DNA of 64,000 bases, from contig CBDCVY010000013.1 of assembly GCA_965223245.1 (NCBI GenBank), positions 3,162,001 to 3,226,000 of the forward strand, in the 5' to 3' direction. The stretch's first letter is position 1. Each line of letters starts with the position of its first letter. Position numbers and translations under genes: made by a program. The notes beneath the pieces were generated by a model. It ran no database searches. It was not told the origin of the DNA and saw nothing but the letters and a program-made list of their open reading frames with translations. This document shows positions 36,724-45,460 of the stretch, piece after piece. This DNA comes from CBDCVY01 sp965223245 (GTDB lineage: Bacteria; Nitrospinota; Nitrospinia; Nitrospinales; Nitrospinaceae).

Positions 36724-37197
36724 ATGGACGAAAAGGAATGGTTTGAAAAAAAAAGAAATGTAGACTTAATGTATATGCATTATAGGGAACAGGCTGATAA
36801 TGCCATTTCAAGTGTCATCATTATCTCCTCCACTTTAGTGGGAATTATTGTGAGTTTTACAAAACCAGAACTAGCTGGTTGTCCAAAAATACTTTTTTTT
36901 ATTTTTGGAATGATCCCTATTTTTTCATCTGTGTTTTTTGGTGTTCATGCAAAATACAACTATTTTCTTGGCTATCAGAAATATGCTAGATCAGAATATA
37001 AATATCTTGAGAGTGAAGGAAAAACAAATTTAGATAATATAGATTCTGACAGAAAAGAGGGATACCAACTTTTTGAGGATTCCAATACCTATTTTGATAA
37101 AGGAGATAAATATACTCATTTTTGTAAATGGGCTTTCTTTCTTGGTTTGCTAACGATTTTTATTTTTTATTCCCTCAACTTTTTTGGTATTTCATGA
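36724..37197 (+). CDS. Small three-helix membrane protein at the end of the restriction operon
   Basis: 157 residues from ATG 36724, preceded by GGAAGAG at good distance; a TTG two codons earlier is an alternative. Hydrophobic segments are ISSVIIISSTLVGIIVSF (about 27-45), ILFFIFGMIPIFSSVFFGV (about 56-75) and AFFLGLLTIFIFYSLNFF (about 137-155). A charged cytoplasmic stretch separates the second and third. The topology recalls SLATT-like membrane effectors of defence islands, but no motif confirms it. It follows the methyltransferase gene by 33 nt in the same operon. Confidence 0.6.
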   Translation: MDEKEWFEKKRNVDLMYMHYREQADNAISSVIIISSTLVGIIVSFTKPELAGCPKILFFIFGMIPIFSSVFFGVHAKYNYFLGYQKYARSEYKYLESEGKTNLDNIDSDRKEGYQLFEDSNTYFDKGDKYTHFCKWAFFLGLLTIFIFYSLNFFGIS

Positions 37198-37257
37198 AAG
37201 GTCAATCATATTCTCATTTGTTTTAATAAAACTTTATGGAAATACTTTTGGATTGGA

Positions 37258-38475
37258 TCATTCCATCTTAGCCGTTTGAGGAAAGATAGTGGCTTTCGCA
37301 CCAGCTTTGAGTTTATCCAGGTAATCCGCCCAATCCTGCATCATCTTTTTTCGTTCGGGGAGGTGGGCGGTGCGGTTGTAGGCGCGACCGTTGGGATCGC
37401 GAACCGCATGGGCGAGTTGGTGCTCGATAAAATCGGGACGAACCCCCAACACTTCATCTAATATAGTTCGTGCCATGGCGCGGAATCCATGACCGCTCAT
37501 TTCATCTTTTCCAATTCCCATTCTCCGCATCGCTGCAAGAATAGCATTATCACTCATGGGTCTATCTTTACTCCGCGTCCCAGGGAAAACGAAACGACCA
37601 TTTCCAGTAAGTGGTTTTAGTTCTTCTAAGATTTCCAAAGCTTGGCTGGACAAAGGAACAATGTGCTGGGATTTAGTTTTGGTTACTACGAACCGCCATT
37701 CAGCTTTTTCTAAATCTATGTCTGCCCATTCTGCTTTGCGAAGTTCCCCCGGCCTCACAAAAACTAAAGGCGCAAGACGTAAAGCACAGCGAACAATAAG
37801 GGAACCTTCATAACCATCCATCACCCGTAAAAGTTTTGCCACTTCTTCGGGTTCAGTTACCGCGGGAAAATGACCTCCTTTCACAGGGGTTAAAGCTCCG
37901 CGAAGATCACGAGTGGGATCACTTTCCTCTCTTCCTGTAGCCACGGCATAACGAAACACTTGTCCACAATTTCCCAAAGCCCGGTGTGCAGTTTCAATGG
38001 CTCCGCGTTTTTCGATACGTTGAATGACAGTGAGAATTTCCGGAGGTTTTAGTTTTCCAATTGGAGTTTCCCCAATCCAGGGAAAGATATCTTTTTCAAA
38101 TCGTCTAATGATTCGATTACCATGGTCCGGTGCCCAGTTACTGGAATATTTAGAAAACCATTCTCGGGCAACCAATTCAAAGCTGTTTTTTCCATCAGCC
38201 CCGGAAGCTTTTTGCGCTTTACGGTGTTCACTAGGGTCAATGCCATTGGCTAAAAGTTTTCGTGCTTCATCTCTCCGATCCCGAGCATCCTTCAAACTCA
38301 CATCAGGATAAACTCCGAGTGACAGACGTTTTTCCTTTCCGGAGAATCGATATTTCAACCGCCACCATTTTCCACCAGAAGGAGACACTTCTAAATAAAG
38401 GCCTCTTTCATCGAATATTTTGAAACTTTTGTCTTTGGGTTTGGTATTTTTGACTATAATGTTTGTCAGGGGCAT
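37258..38475 (-). CDS. P4-type integrase (DUF4102 N-terminal domain)
   Basis: Tyrosine recombinase of 405 residues. The N-terminal arm-DNA-binding DUF4102 domain reads DERGLYLEVSPSGGKWWRLK and KRLSLGVYPDVSLKDAR. Catalytic residues are Arg241 (FVRPGELRKAEW), His329 and Arg332 (SGHGFRAMART), His352 or His356 and Tyr366 (GRAYNRTAH). Its 5' end lies 164 nt from the 3' end of ssrA, a classic integration target of this family. Motif repeats at 38469-38524 overlap its start codon, suggesting self-regulation. Confidence 0.95.
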   Translation of the reverse strand: MPLTNIIVKNTKPKDKSFKIFDERGLYLEVSPSGGKWWRLKYRFSGKEKRLSLGVYPDVSLKDARDRRDEARKLLANGIDPSEHRKAQKASGADGKNSFELVAREWFSKYSSNWAPDHGNRIIRRFEKDIFPWIGETPIGKLKPPEILTVIQRIEKRGAIETAHRALGNCGQVFRYAVATGREESDPTRDLRGALTPVKGGHFPAVTEPEEVAKLLRVMDGYEGSLIVRCALRLAPLVFVRPGELRKAEWADIDLEKAEWRFVVTKTKSQHIVPLSSQALEILEELKPLTGNGRFVFPGTRSKDRPMSDNAILAAMRRMGIGKDEMSGHGFRAMARTILDEVLGVRPDFIEHQLAHAVRDPNGRAYNRTAHLPERKKMMQDWADYLDKLKAGAKATIFPQTAKME

Positions 38476-38524
38476 CTGGGGGCAACTCCAATTAAAATTA
38501 TTTAGATGCCCCCAAAAGTTACCC
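38469..38524. repeat. Clustered TGCCCC/GGGGCA motifs at the integrase start, probable arm-type sites
   Basis: GGGGCATCTGGGGGCAACT (38469-38487) covers the integrase start codon. A similar motif in inverse orientation, ATGCCCCCAAAAGTTACCC, lies at 38506-38524. The latter closely resembles the ends of the repeats at 21623-21641 and 26113-26132. Confidence 0.5.
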
Positions 38525-38638
38525 TATTATTAGTTGGATGTCAAGAAATCACAATGCACCCTAAAAGACAGTAAATCCTTTAAATTTAACAGTTTTTATT
38601 GTTTCTTGGACTTTATTGGATTTCTTTGGATAAGGTAT

Positions 38639-38997
38639 TGGTGGAGGCGGGGGGAATTGAACCCCCGTCCGAAAGTCTTCCACGAAAAGTCTCTACATGC
38701 TTATCCTGCGATTTGAATCTCGTCCAAGCTAACTCCCACAGGCAGGATTCCACTTGAACCAGTCTCTAAAAATTCGCTCTAAACTCCCGAGACAAAAAGC
38801 CAAGAACTAGTCCGCAAAAATGACGTCCCTCTCGGCCCCGCGAACAAAAACCGAGTGGACGGTAGCGGGTTTATTAAGCCGCTACTGCTACTTCATAATC
38901 GTTGGCGATTATGTAATATGCCGTTTTTTAACGGGCCAACGGCGTCCCGTGCATGCAACCTTTGCTTCTTTACTCCCGTCGAACCCAAATCGCCCCC
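38639..38997 (-). ncRNA. ssrA: Transfer-messenger RNA (tmRNA)
   Basis: Minus-strand RNA of 359 nt. The 5' end GGGGGCG pairs with CGCCTCC near the 3' end to form the acceptor stem, followed by ACCA. The T-arm region GGGGGTTCAATTCCCCC is perfect. The tag frame at 38906-38877 reads ANDYEVAVAA, followed by tandem TAA codons. tmRNA with SmpB rescues stalled ribosomes and tags the nascent chain for proteolysis. Its 3' end abuts a P4-type integrase and is the presumed attachment site. Confidence 0.97.
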
Positions 38998-39034
38998 AAT
39001 GGGGATGTTCTTTGGTGTGAAAGGTCTTATATTC

Positions 39035-39064
39035 ATAATATCATTTCCACCGATAACTTGCCAA
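39035..39064 (-). promoter_or_regulatory. Promoter candidate for ssrA
   Basis: Minus-strand TTGGCA (39064-39059), an 18-nt spacer and TATTAT (39040-39035), 37 nt upstream of the mature 5' end. The leader between would be removed by 5' processing. Confidence 0.45.
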
Positions 39065-39191
39065 TTTTCGGTAATTCCACCAGGTAATTCTCAAGGAAAA
39101 CATCGAAAATACCGTTGATTCTATTAGGGATACCTTAAACCAAAGATGAACAAACTACCCGTTTTTTACCGGGAGTCGTTTCGCAGATTCA

Positions 39192-40391
39192 TTGAATATT
39201 CTCACTTTACAGTACTTTTCATTCCCCGATGCAATGGGTGGGGCTTGGCGCTATTCGTTTGAAGTGGCTCGCGGGTTAGTCAATCGCGGGCATGTGGTGC
39301 ATCTCATCACATGCAAACCGGAGGATGGATTAAGCGACCTTGAAGTAATCGATGGTGTGAGTTTTTACCGGATTAAATCCAAGGCAAGGCAAAACATTTT
39401 CTCATTATTTCGGGAAATAAGAAAAAAAGTGAAAACCATTGCAAAGCATTCCAGGATCGATCTTATCCATGTTCATAATCCTTTAGTGGGTTTTCTGGTT
39501 GACCTTATCCCGATTCTTTGGGGAGTGCCCAGAGTTTATCACTTTCATAGCCTTTGGAGCGATGAGGAAAAATTTAATCTTAAAGGATCCTCTATTTCAC
39601 TGAGTCAAAAATTCCGTCTTCTAATAATTCAACTGATTGAATGGCACAGCTTTTTTTGGAGTCAAGCCGTCCTGTTTTTGAGTAATTACAGCAAGCAGCG
39701 ATTTAAGCGATTTTATCCATTTGGGAAAAAAAAATCGTTCATCGTGGGAGGTGGAGTCGATACAAAACGATTTTTTTCATTAAATGGAAACCAAACAAAA
39801 GCCTCTTTGAGAAAAGAGTGTAATCTTTCAGTTCAGCCGTTTACATTTTTAACAGTCCGAAGATTAGAAACCCGAATGGGATTAGAAAATTTAATCCATG
39901 CAGTTTTCAGCCTTAGTAAACGCGTTCCCGAAAAAAGCTTCCAGGTATTAATAGTTGGCGCAGGTTCATTAAAAGATTCATTACTATCTCTGATTAAAGA
40001 TTTAGGTTTACAAAACCAAGTCAAATTATGCGGTAAAATTCCGGAGCCGCAACTACCAAAATACTACCAAGCTGCTGATATTTTTATCTTACCTACTTTA
40101 GCGATTGAAGGCTTTGGATTAGCTACGGCAGAAGCTCTTTCGTCTGGTTTGCCCGCTTTAGGTACCCCTGTAGGAGCCACTCCCGAAATATTGGAACCTA
40201 TCAATCCCCGACTTATTTTGAAAGGAACGTCCCCCGAAGATTTAGAAACAGGCTTGGAAGCTGTTTTAAAAAACCCTGAACAATTTTTATCGTTGTCTCA
40301 AAAGTGCAGAACTATTGCAGTAAAAAGTTATGGGTGGGATACGGTAGTAGATAAAATCGAATCTGAATTTAAAAGGATATTGGCAAAATGA
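39192..40391 (+). CDS. Family 4 glycosyltransferase
   Basis: Retaining GT-B enzyme of 399 residues using a nucleotide sugar. The N-terminal NILTLQYFSFPDAMGGAWRY is a typical acceptor-side start, so the TTG at 39192 is preferred although the RBS is weak. GVDTKRF, FLTVRRLETRMGLENLI and the donor-site pair in EGFGLATAEALSSGLPALG are present. The stop overlaps the start of the following membrane/TPR protein by four bases, implying coordinated synthesis. Confidence 0.88.
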   Translation: MNILTLQYFSFPDAMGGAWRYSFEVARGLVNRGHVVHLITCKPEDGLSDLEVIDGVSFYRIKSKARQNIFSLFREIRKKVKTIAKHSRIDLIHVHNPLVGFLVDLIPILWGVPRVYHFHSLWSDEEKFNLKGSSISLSQKFRLLIIQLIEWHSFFWSQAVLFLSNYSKQRFKRFYPFGKKKSFIVGGGVDTKRFFSLNGNQTKASLRKECNLSVQPFTFLTVRRLETRMGLENLIHAVFSLSKRVPEKSFQVLIVGAGSLKDSLLSLIKDLGLQNQVKLCGKIPEPQLPKYYQAADIFILPTLAIEGFGLATAEALSSGLPALGTPVGATPEILEPINPRLILKGTSPEDLETGLEAVLKNPEQFLSLSQKCRTIAVKSYGWDTVVDKIESEFKRILAK

Positions 40392-42451
40392 AAAAAGCAA
40401 TGCCATATTTAATCCTGACGTTAGGTATTGGGGTTCTCTACGGAAATACCCTTTCACATTCTTTTCATTACGATGATTTTCCATCAATATTAGAGAAACC
40501 TTGGATTCGTGGTTTGGATAAAATCCCCACCTTTATCACCAACTATTCCATACGTCCTGTGGTGATTTTTACATACAATTTGAATTATACCCTCAGTGAG
40601 TTCGAGGTTTGGAGTTATCACCTTTTCAATATATCGATTCATTTAGCGGTAGTTTTACTTATTTATCTTTTTACTAAGTTGATGATAGATTTCCTTCACA
40701 GGGCACAACCCAGTTTTCCATGGACATGGAAAAACGTGCCATTTATAGCTTCCATCATATTTGCTATTCATCCTCTAAATACACAAGCTGTCACGTATAT
40801 TTCCGGGCGTTCTTCTTTAATGGCAACATTGTTCTTTTTAGCCACTTGTATTCTATTTTTTAAAGGTTTCCAAAATCGTCCTCAATCAAAAAAATATTGT
40901 TCATTAAATCCTTCCAAGCTTAAATCTACCCTTTATTTTATTTCAGCTATGATTTGTTTAATTCTAGGGGGACTTTCAAAAATCATAGTGATCACTTTGC
41001 CGGCAATTTTATTTCTTTGCCACTTCTATTTTTATTCGGGAAAAACTTTTCGCAATTGGATAACCACTGCTTATGTACCAATTCTACTTATTGCCATGCC
41101 AATGGCAACATTTATTGCATATCGTTTATTTTCAAAAGGGGGTATTTTACCCACCGGGCCTACGGAATTTTCAGCTTCCACTTATTTTTTAACTCAAACT
41201 TTTGTCATTCCTTTTGAGTACTTCTGGAAAATGCTTTTTCCAATTAACCAAAGTATTGAAGTCCATTATCCTATTATTTCCGACTGGAGTTTACTCACAA
41301 GTTATATTGGATTAGCAACTTTAGGAATTATCGTATTAATTATTTTTTGGCTGTCTTCTTTTTCTAGACTGGCTGGATTTGGGCTCGCTTGGATGTTAAT
41401 TACCATTTTACCTACATCTAGTTTTGTCCCATTATTAGATGTTGCTGTTGAGCATCGCACCTATTTACCTTTAGCAGGTTTCTCCATTTTTTTTGCCACA
41501 ACTATCGATGGGCTTATTCAACTTTTTAAAAACTCGGCTTCAAAACTGAAACTCGCCTATGGATGTTGTGGAATCATAGGAATCTGCATGGCAGCTTTAC
41601 TGGTTCATCGAAATGCAGTGTGGAAGGACGATGTTTCTCTTTGGACCGATGCAAAAAGTAAAGCACCGAATTTAGTTAGAGTATATAACAATCTTGGAGA
41701 AGCTTACGATAAGCAAAATCAATATCCGGAAGCTATTAAGGAATTCCAGACCGCTTTACAAATGGATCCCAACTATGTATTTGCTTTAAATAATTTAGGA
41801 AACATTTATGGAAAAATGAAACATTACAATAAAGCAATTCCTTATTTCCAAAAGGTAATTTCTATAAAAGAGAGATATGCACCAGCACATTACAATTTGG
41901 CCCGCGCTTTTCAATCAACCAATCAAAACGATAAAGCACTAATACATTACCGAAAGGCTATAGATATCATTCCACACTTTGAACAAGCCATTTATAATTA
42001 CGCATTGCTTGGAATCCAAATGAAAAAACCCGAAATTGGGATCGAATACTTCTATAAGTTTATTGAATTACAGCCTAACAACGTAAGAGGATATTTTGGA
42101 TTAGGAAATGTATACGCATATTCAAATCAGTTTGATCAGGCAATTGAAATATTTAAAAAGGGAATTGAGGCAGATCCAAATTACTTATTAACATATGTCA
42201 ATTTAGCAACGGCGCAAATGCAATCCGGAAAAATTGAAGATGCTATTAAAACTTACCAACAAATTCTAAAGAAAAATCCAGGTATAGCCGGTGTACACAA
42301 AAATTTAGGCTTGATTTACGCGCAACACCAACCAAACATCCAAAAAGCAATTTTTCATTTTGAAAAATCCTTAGACTTAGACCCCCAACAACCGGAAGCC
42401 CCAATTATTCAAAATGTACTTTTGGAGATGAAAAACCAACCCCAACAATAA
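40388..42451 (+). CDS. TMTC-like multispan membrane protein with TPR repeats
   Basis: 687 residues. The first about 410 residues are a polytopic membrane domain. Its first extracytoplasmic loop carries FHYDDFPSILEKPWIRG, the Asp-Asp position used by GT-C enzymes, and AIHPLNTQAVTYISGRSSLMA, typical of TMTC/DUF1736-type O-mannosyltransferase relatives. About seven TPR units follow (for example VYNNLGEAYDKQNQYPEAI, FALNNLGNIYGKMKHYNKAI). This suggests a membrane glycosyltransferase that recognises protein substrates through TPRs, in concert with the coupled GT4. The reaction is inferred. Confidence 0.75.
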   Translation: MKKAMPYLILTLGIGVLYGNTLSHSFHYDDFPSILEKPWIRGLDKIPTFITNYSIRPVVIFTYNLNYTLSEFEVWSYHLFNISIHLAVVLLIYLFTKLMIDFLHRAQPSFPWTWKNVPFIASIIFAIHPLNTQAVTYISGRSSLMATLFFLATCILFFKGFQNRPQSKKYCSLNPSKLKSTLYFISAMICLILGGLSKIIVITLPAILFLCHFYFYSGKTFRNWITTAYVPILLIAMPMATFIAYRLFSKGGILPTGPTEFSASTYFLTQTFVIPFEYFWKMLFPINQSIEVHYPIISDWSLLTSYIGLATLGIIVLIIFWLSSFSRLAGFGLAWMLITILPTSSFVPLLDVAVEHRTYLPLAGFSIFFATTIDGLIQLFKNSASKLKLAYGCCGIIGICMAALLVHRNAVWKDDVSLWTDAKSKAPNLVRVYNNLGEAYDKQNQYPEAIKEFQTALQMDPNYVFALNNLGNIYGKMKHYNKAIPYFQKVISIKERYAPAHYNLARAFQSTNQNDKALIHYRKAIDIIPHFEQAIYNYALLGIQMKKPEIGIEYFYKFIELQPNNVRGYFGLGNVYAYSNQFDQAIEIFKKGIEADPNYLLTYVNLATAQMQSGKIEDAIKTYQQILKKNPGIAGVHKNLGLIYAQHQPNIQKAIFHFEKSLDLDPQQPEAPIIQNVLLEMKNQPQQ

Positions 42452-42520
42452 TCCAATTACAAATAAACCTCACTAAAAAATGAAGGACAAAAGGTGGGAA
42501 GTGAATGTTTTAACAAATCT

Positions 42521-43288
42521 TTAAGGCGCAAATTGAGTAAACTTACTTTCCAACCAATTCACTCCTTTTGCCATAAGGAGGGTAAGGAACAAATATACTA
42601 ATGCAATGTAGGTGTAAGTTTCAAAATAATTAAAATGCTTGGTGACATATTCGTTTCCAACTCTCAAAATATCAGAAATGGCTAAAACAGAAATCAAACT
42701 TGTATCCTTTAACATACCTAGTGTTTGGTTTCCAATTGCAGGAATAATAGTCCTAAGAGCTTGTGGAAAAATGATTTGAGTCATTGCTTGTTTTGAGTTC
42801 ATTCCTAAACTGCGAGCTGCCTCCCCCTGTTCTTTAGGAATGGCTTCAATTCCTGCTCTGAAGACATCTGACATATAAGCCCCGTAACTCAATCCAAAAC
42901 CAAGAACCGCAGCAACCAGCTTTGGAATTTGAATTAGCTCCCCTAAGGCATAATAAATGTAAAACAGGAGCACAAGAAGTGGCACCCCTCGTAAAATTTC
43001 TGTATACAAAGAAGCAGAAAACCGGATTCCCTTTCTGGACGACATCTTTCCCAAACCTACAACAATTCCAATAAGTATCGCACAAAAACTTCCTGAGAGG
43101 GTCACTCCCAAAGTATATCCAATTCCTACGGGTAAAATTTTCAATAAACCTAAATAACCACTAGCCTCCTCCTTTGAAATAAATGAATCCTTAGCCGGAA
43201 GGTAGATCAAAAGAAAAAAACTGATCACAATCACCATATTCCAGGCCATCGTAGAATGGGTTGGAGTAGTTTTTTTAGAAGAATTCAT
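42521..43288 (-). CDS. Amino-acid ABC transporter permease (HisM/GlnP type)
   Basis: 255 residues, about five membrane helices. The permease cytoplasmic loop with the EAA motif is visible as EAARSLGMNSKQAMTQIIFPQALR (about 155-178). RGVPLLVLLFYIYYALGE is characteristic of polar amino-acid permeases. Last gene of the three-gene ABC operon, 39 nt after the binding protein. Works as a homodimer or with another permease not seen here. Confidence 0.9.
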   Translation of the reverse strand: MNSSKKTTPTHSTMAWNMVIVISFFLLIYLPAKDSFISKEEASGYLGLLKILPVGIGYTLGVTLSGSFCAILIGIVVGLGKMSSRKGIRFSASLYTEILRGVPLLVLLFYIYYALGELIQIPKLVAAVLGFGLSYGAYMSDVFRAGIEAIPKEQGEAARSLGMNSKQAMTQIIFPQALRTIIPAIGNQTLGMLKDTSLISVLAISDILRVGNEYVTKHFNYFETYTYIALVYLFLTLLMAKGVNWLESKFTQFAP

Positions 43289-43327
43289 TCTAATATCAAT
43301 GTTGGAGTGACTTAAAGAAAATAACTT

Positions 43328-44152
43328 TTAGGATTTCGGGGGAATTTCAGGAACCACAGCAGCACGACCCAGTTCCCATTTAGTGTGTAGAGCCTGAACA
43401 GCACCTTTCTTAAATAATTTTTCCAGAGCTTTGTTGATAGCTTTCAAAAGAGAGCCGTCATCCTTTCTCATAGCTATTCCATAATATTCGTTTGTTAATA
43501 TATCCCCCACCATTTTGATTTTCTTAAATATTGCATTTTCATTTTTCTTGTAATAAAGAGTTCCCGTACTTTCTCCTAATACGGCATCCACTTCTCCTTT
43601 AATTAAATCCTGAATTGCGTGACCATATTGTTCATAACCTACACTTCGAATTCCAGAGTGATCCTTTAAATAAAAGTAAGCCGTTGTTCCACGCTGAGCA
43701 GCTACCACCATCTTTTTTTCCTGCAAATGCTCCATGGTTGATATCCCCTCACTATCCAATCGAACCACAATGGAAAGGCCACTTTTTAAATAAGGAATTG
43801 AAAAAGCCATTTTATCTTTGCGTTCCTTCAATATAGTGATGGAGCTAATGGCCGCATTATATTTTTTGGTTAACAATCCCCCCAAAAGACCAGCCCACTC
43901 TACATTAACAATTTCCAACTCTACCCCCATTTCCTTAGCTATAGCAGCAATCAAATCTTTTTCAAATCCATCAATTTTATTTTGGTCATTGATGAAAGAC
44001 ATGGGAACCAAAGTTGCATCTGTGGCAACTATAATTTTATCAGGTAAACCTTGAGACCCAGGACTACATCCATTTAAATTCAAAATACCCACAATAAAAA
44101 AGAAGAGGATGAAATATAGAACTGCTTTATTTAGAAAAAATTTTTGAGACAT
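43328..44152 (-). CDS. Extracellular solute-binding lipoprotein, family 3 (polar amino acids)
   Basis: 274 residues. A lipoprotein signal peptide ends in LNLNGC with the lipid-attached Cys at residue 29. The mature part is a family 3 binding protein: KIIVATDATLVPMSFIN, IDGFEKDLIAAIAKEMG, AISSITILKERKDKMAFS and the final YGIAMRKDDGSLLKAIN. It delivers an amino acid or similar small charged ligand to the permease encoded downstream. The ligand cannot be told from the sequence. Confidence 0.9.
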   Translation of the reverse strand: MSQKFFLNKAVLYFILFFFIVGILNLNGCSPGSQGLPDKIIVATDATLVPMSFINDQNKIDGFEKDLIAAIAKEMGVELEIVNVEWAGLLGGLLTKKYNAAISSITILKERKDKMAFSIPYLKSGLSIVVRLDSEGISTMEHLQEKKMVVAAQRGTTAYFYLKDHSGIRSVGYEQYGHAIQDLIKGEVDAVLGESTGTLYYKKNENAIFKKIKMVGDILTNEYYGIAMRKDDGSLLKAINKALEKLFKKGAVQALHTKWELGRAAVVPEIPPKS

Positions 44153-44155
44153 TTA

Positions 44156-45232
44156 TCAGTTCATATGGGTTGGAAAAATAAACACATTATCCGTTTGGAC
44201 TTTAATCTTTACTTGTTCTTTATCCACCTCCTTCATAAAGTCAGAAATTAATTTCAAATGTAAGATGGATCCATCGATTAATTGAATTTTATAAAGATAA
44301 TGACTTCCAAAAAACTTTTTTTCCTTTATATTTCCTAAAAATTCATTGGATTGGGAAATAGAAGTAGACCTACCACAAAGGATCATTTTTTCTGGTCGGA
44401 TATAGCAATTCACCTGCTGTCCCTTATTTAAATTCTGTGAAGAAATTCCCCTTAATTTCCCAATTTTAGGAACCATTACTTCAACATTGTCTCTGGAAGT
44501 AGTTTCAACAATTCCATTAAGACAATTCAGATCACCTAAAAACTCTGCTACAAAGGGATGCTGCGGATGGCAATAGAGATCCTCTGGTGTACCAATTTGC
44601 AGAAGCTGACCTTTTTCTAAAACTGCCATTCTATCAGCTAAAATTAAGGCCTCTTGTTGATCATGAGTGACAAATAGGAAAGTAATTTCAAAAGCACGCT
44701 GCATTTCAATTAATTCATCTTGAAGTCTTTGCCGTAACGATTCATCAAGAGCTGATAGTGGCTCATCAAGCAAAAGAATTTTAGGACGATTAATTATTGC
44801 TCTTGCTAATGCCACCCTTTGCGATTCTCCTCCACTTAATTGATGCGGCCATGCTTTTTTCAAATTTGGAAGACGTATAATTTTTAATAGTTCATCGATC
44901 TGTTTTGTAATTTCAGATTCATCAATACCACGAGTTCTTGGACCTACCGCAATATTATCGTACACTTGCAAATGTGGGAACAAAGCGGAGTGTTGGAAAA
45001 TAAATCCCACGGATCTTTTTTCCACTGGCAATCGATTGACCTCTTTACCTTCAATCAACAAGCTACCCTGATCTGGCGTTTCAAAACCAGCAATTAATCT
45101 CAATAATGTTGTTTTGCCACATCCGCTGGGTCCCAGTAAAACAAATCGTTCTCCTTTACTAATTTCTAGAGAAAAATTTTTTAAGATGGGTTTGTCATTA
45201 TAGGATTTTGAAATACCTTCTAAGCGGACCAT
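44156..45232 (-). CDS. ABC transporter ATP-binding protein with C-terminal TOBE-like domain
   Basis: 358 residues. Walker A LLGPSGCGKTTLLRL, signature LSGGESQRVALARA, Walker B ILLLDEPLSALDESLRQ and the switch VTHDQQEALILAD are intact. After about residue 240 there is a regulatory extension containing VNCYIRPEKMILCG, typical of PotA/CysA/UgpC-type ATPases. Polar amino-acid importers usually carry a short ATPase of about 245 residues without this domain, so the combination with a family 3 binding protein is unusual. Four bases separate it from the binding-protein gene. Confidence 0.9.
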   Translation of the reverse strand: MVRLEGISKSYNDKPILKNFSLEISKGERFVLLGPSGCGKTTLLRLIAGFETPDQGSLLIEGKEVNRLPVEKRSVGFIFQHSALFPHLQVYDNIAVGPRTRGIDESEITKQIDELLKIIRLPNLKKAWPHQLSGGESQRVALARAIINRPKILLLDEPLSALDESLRQRLQDELIEMQRAFEITFLFVTHDQQEALILADRMAVLEKGQLLQIGTPEDLYCHPQHPFVAEFLGDLNCLNGIVETTSRDNVEVMVPKIGKLRGISSQNLNKGQQVNCYIRPEKMILCGRSTSISQSNEFLGNIKEKKFFGSHYLYKIQLIDGSILHLKLISDFMKEVDKEQVKIKVQTDNVFIFPTHMN

Positions 45233-45460
45233 GCTTCTCTAGGTAAGTGAGTAAAGTATTGTCCTGCATTGTAGAAGATTTTTCATTCTTATGCTACATA
45301 AGGTAAAAAGTTTTAAAACAATGTTAAATTGAGAAAAATGACTTCGATTTTAACTCAAACAATGTTTCTATAGTTTAATTGATCCATTAAGTTTGTTTCC
45401 CAGAACGTTTTTCTATAAAATCCGGATCACCATTGAATCTTTAATTAAGGGTGGAGAAAC

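Noticed and set aside
38639..38997. Conventional tRNA gene
   Set aside because: The T-arm and CCA end look like a tRNA, but the 359-nt length and the tag frame identify tmRNA.
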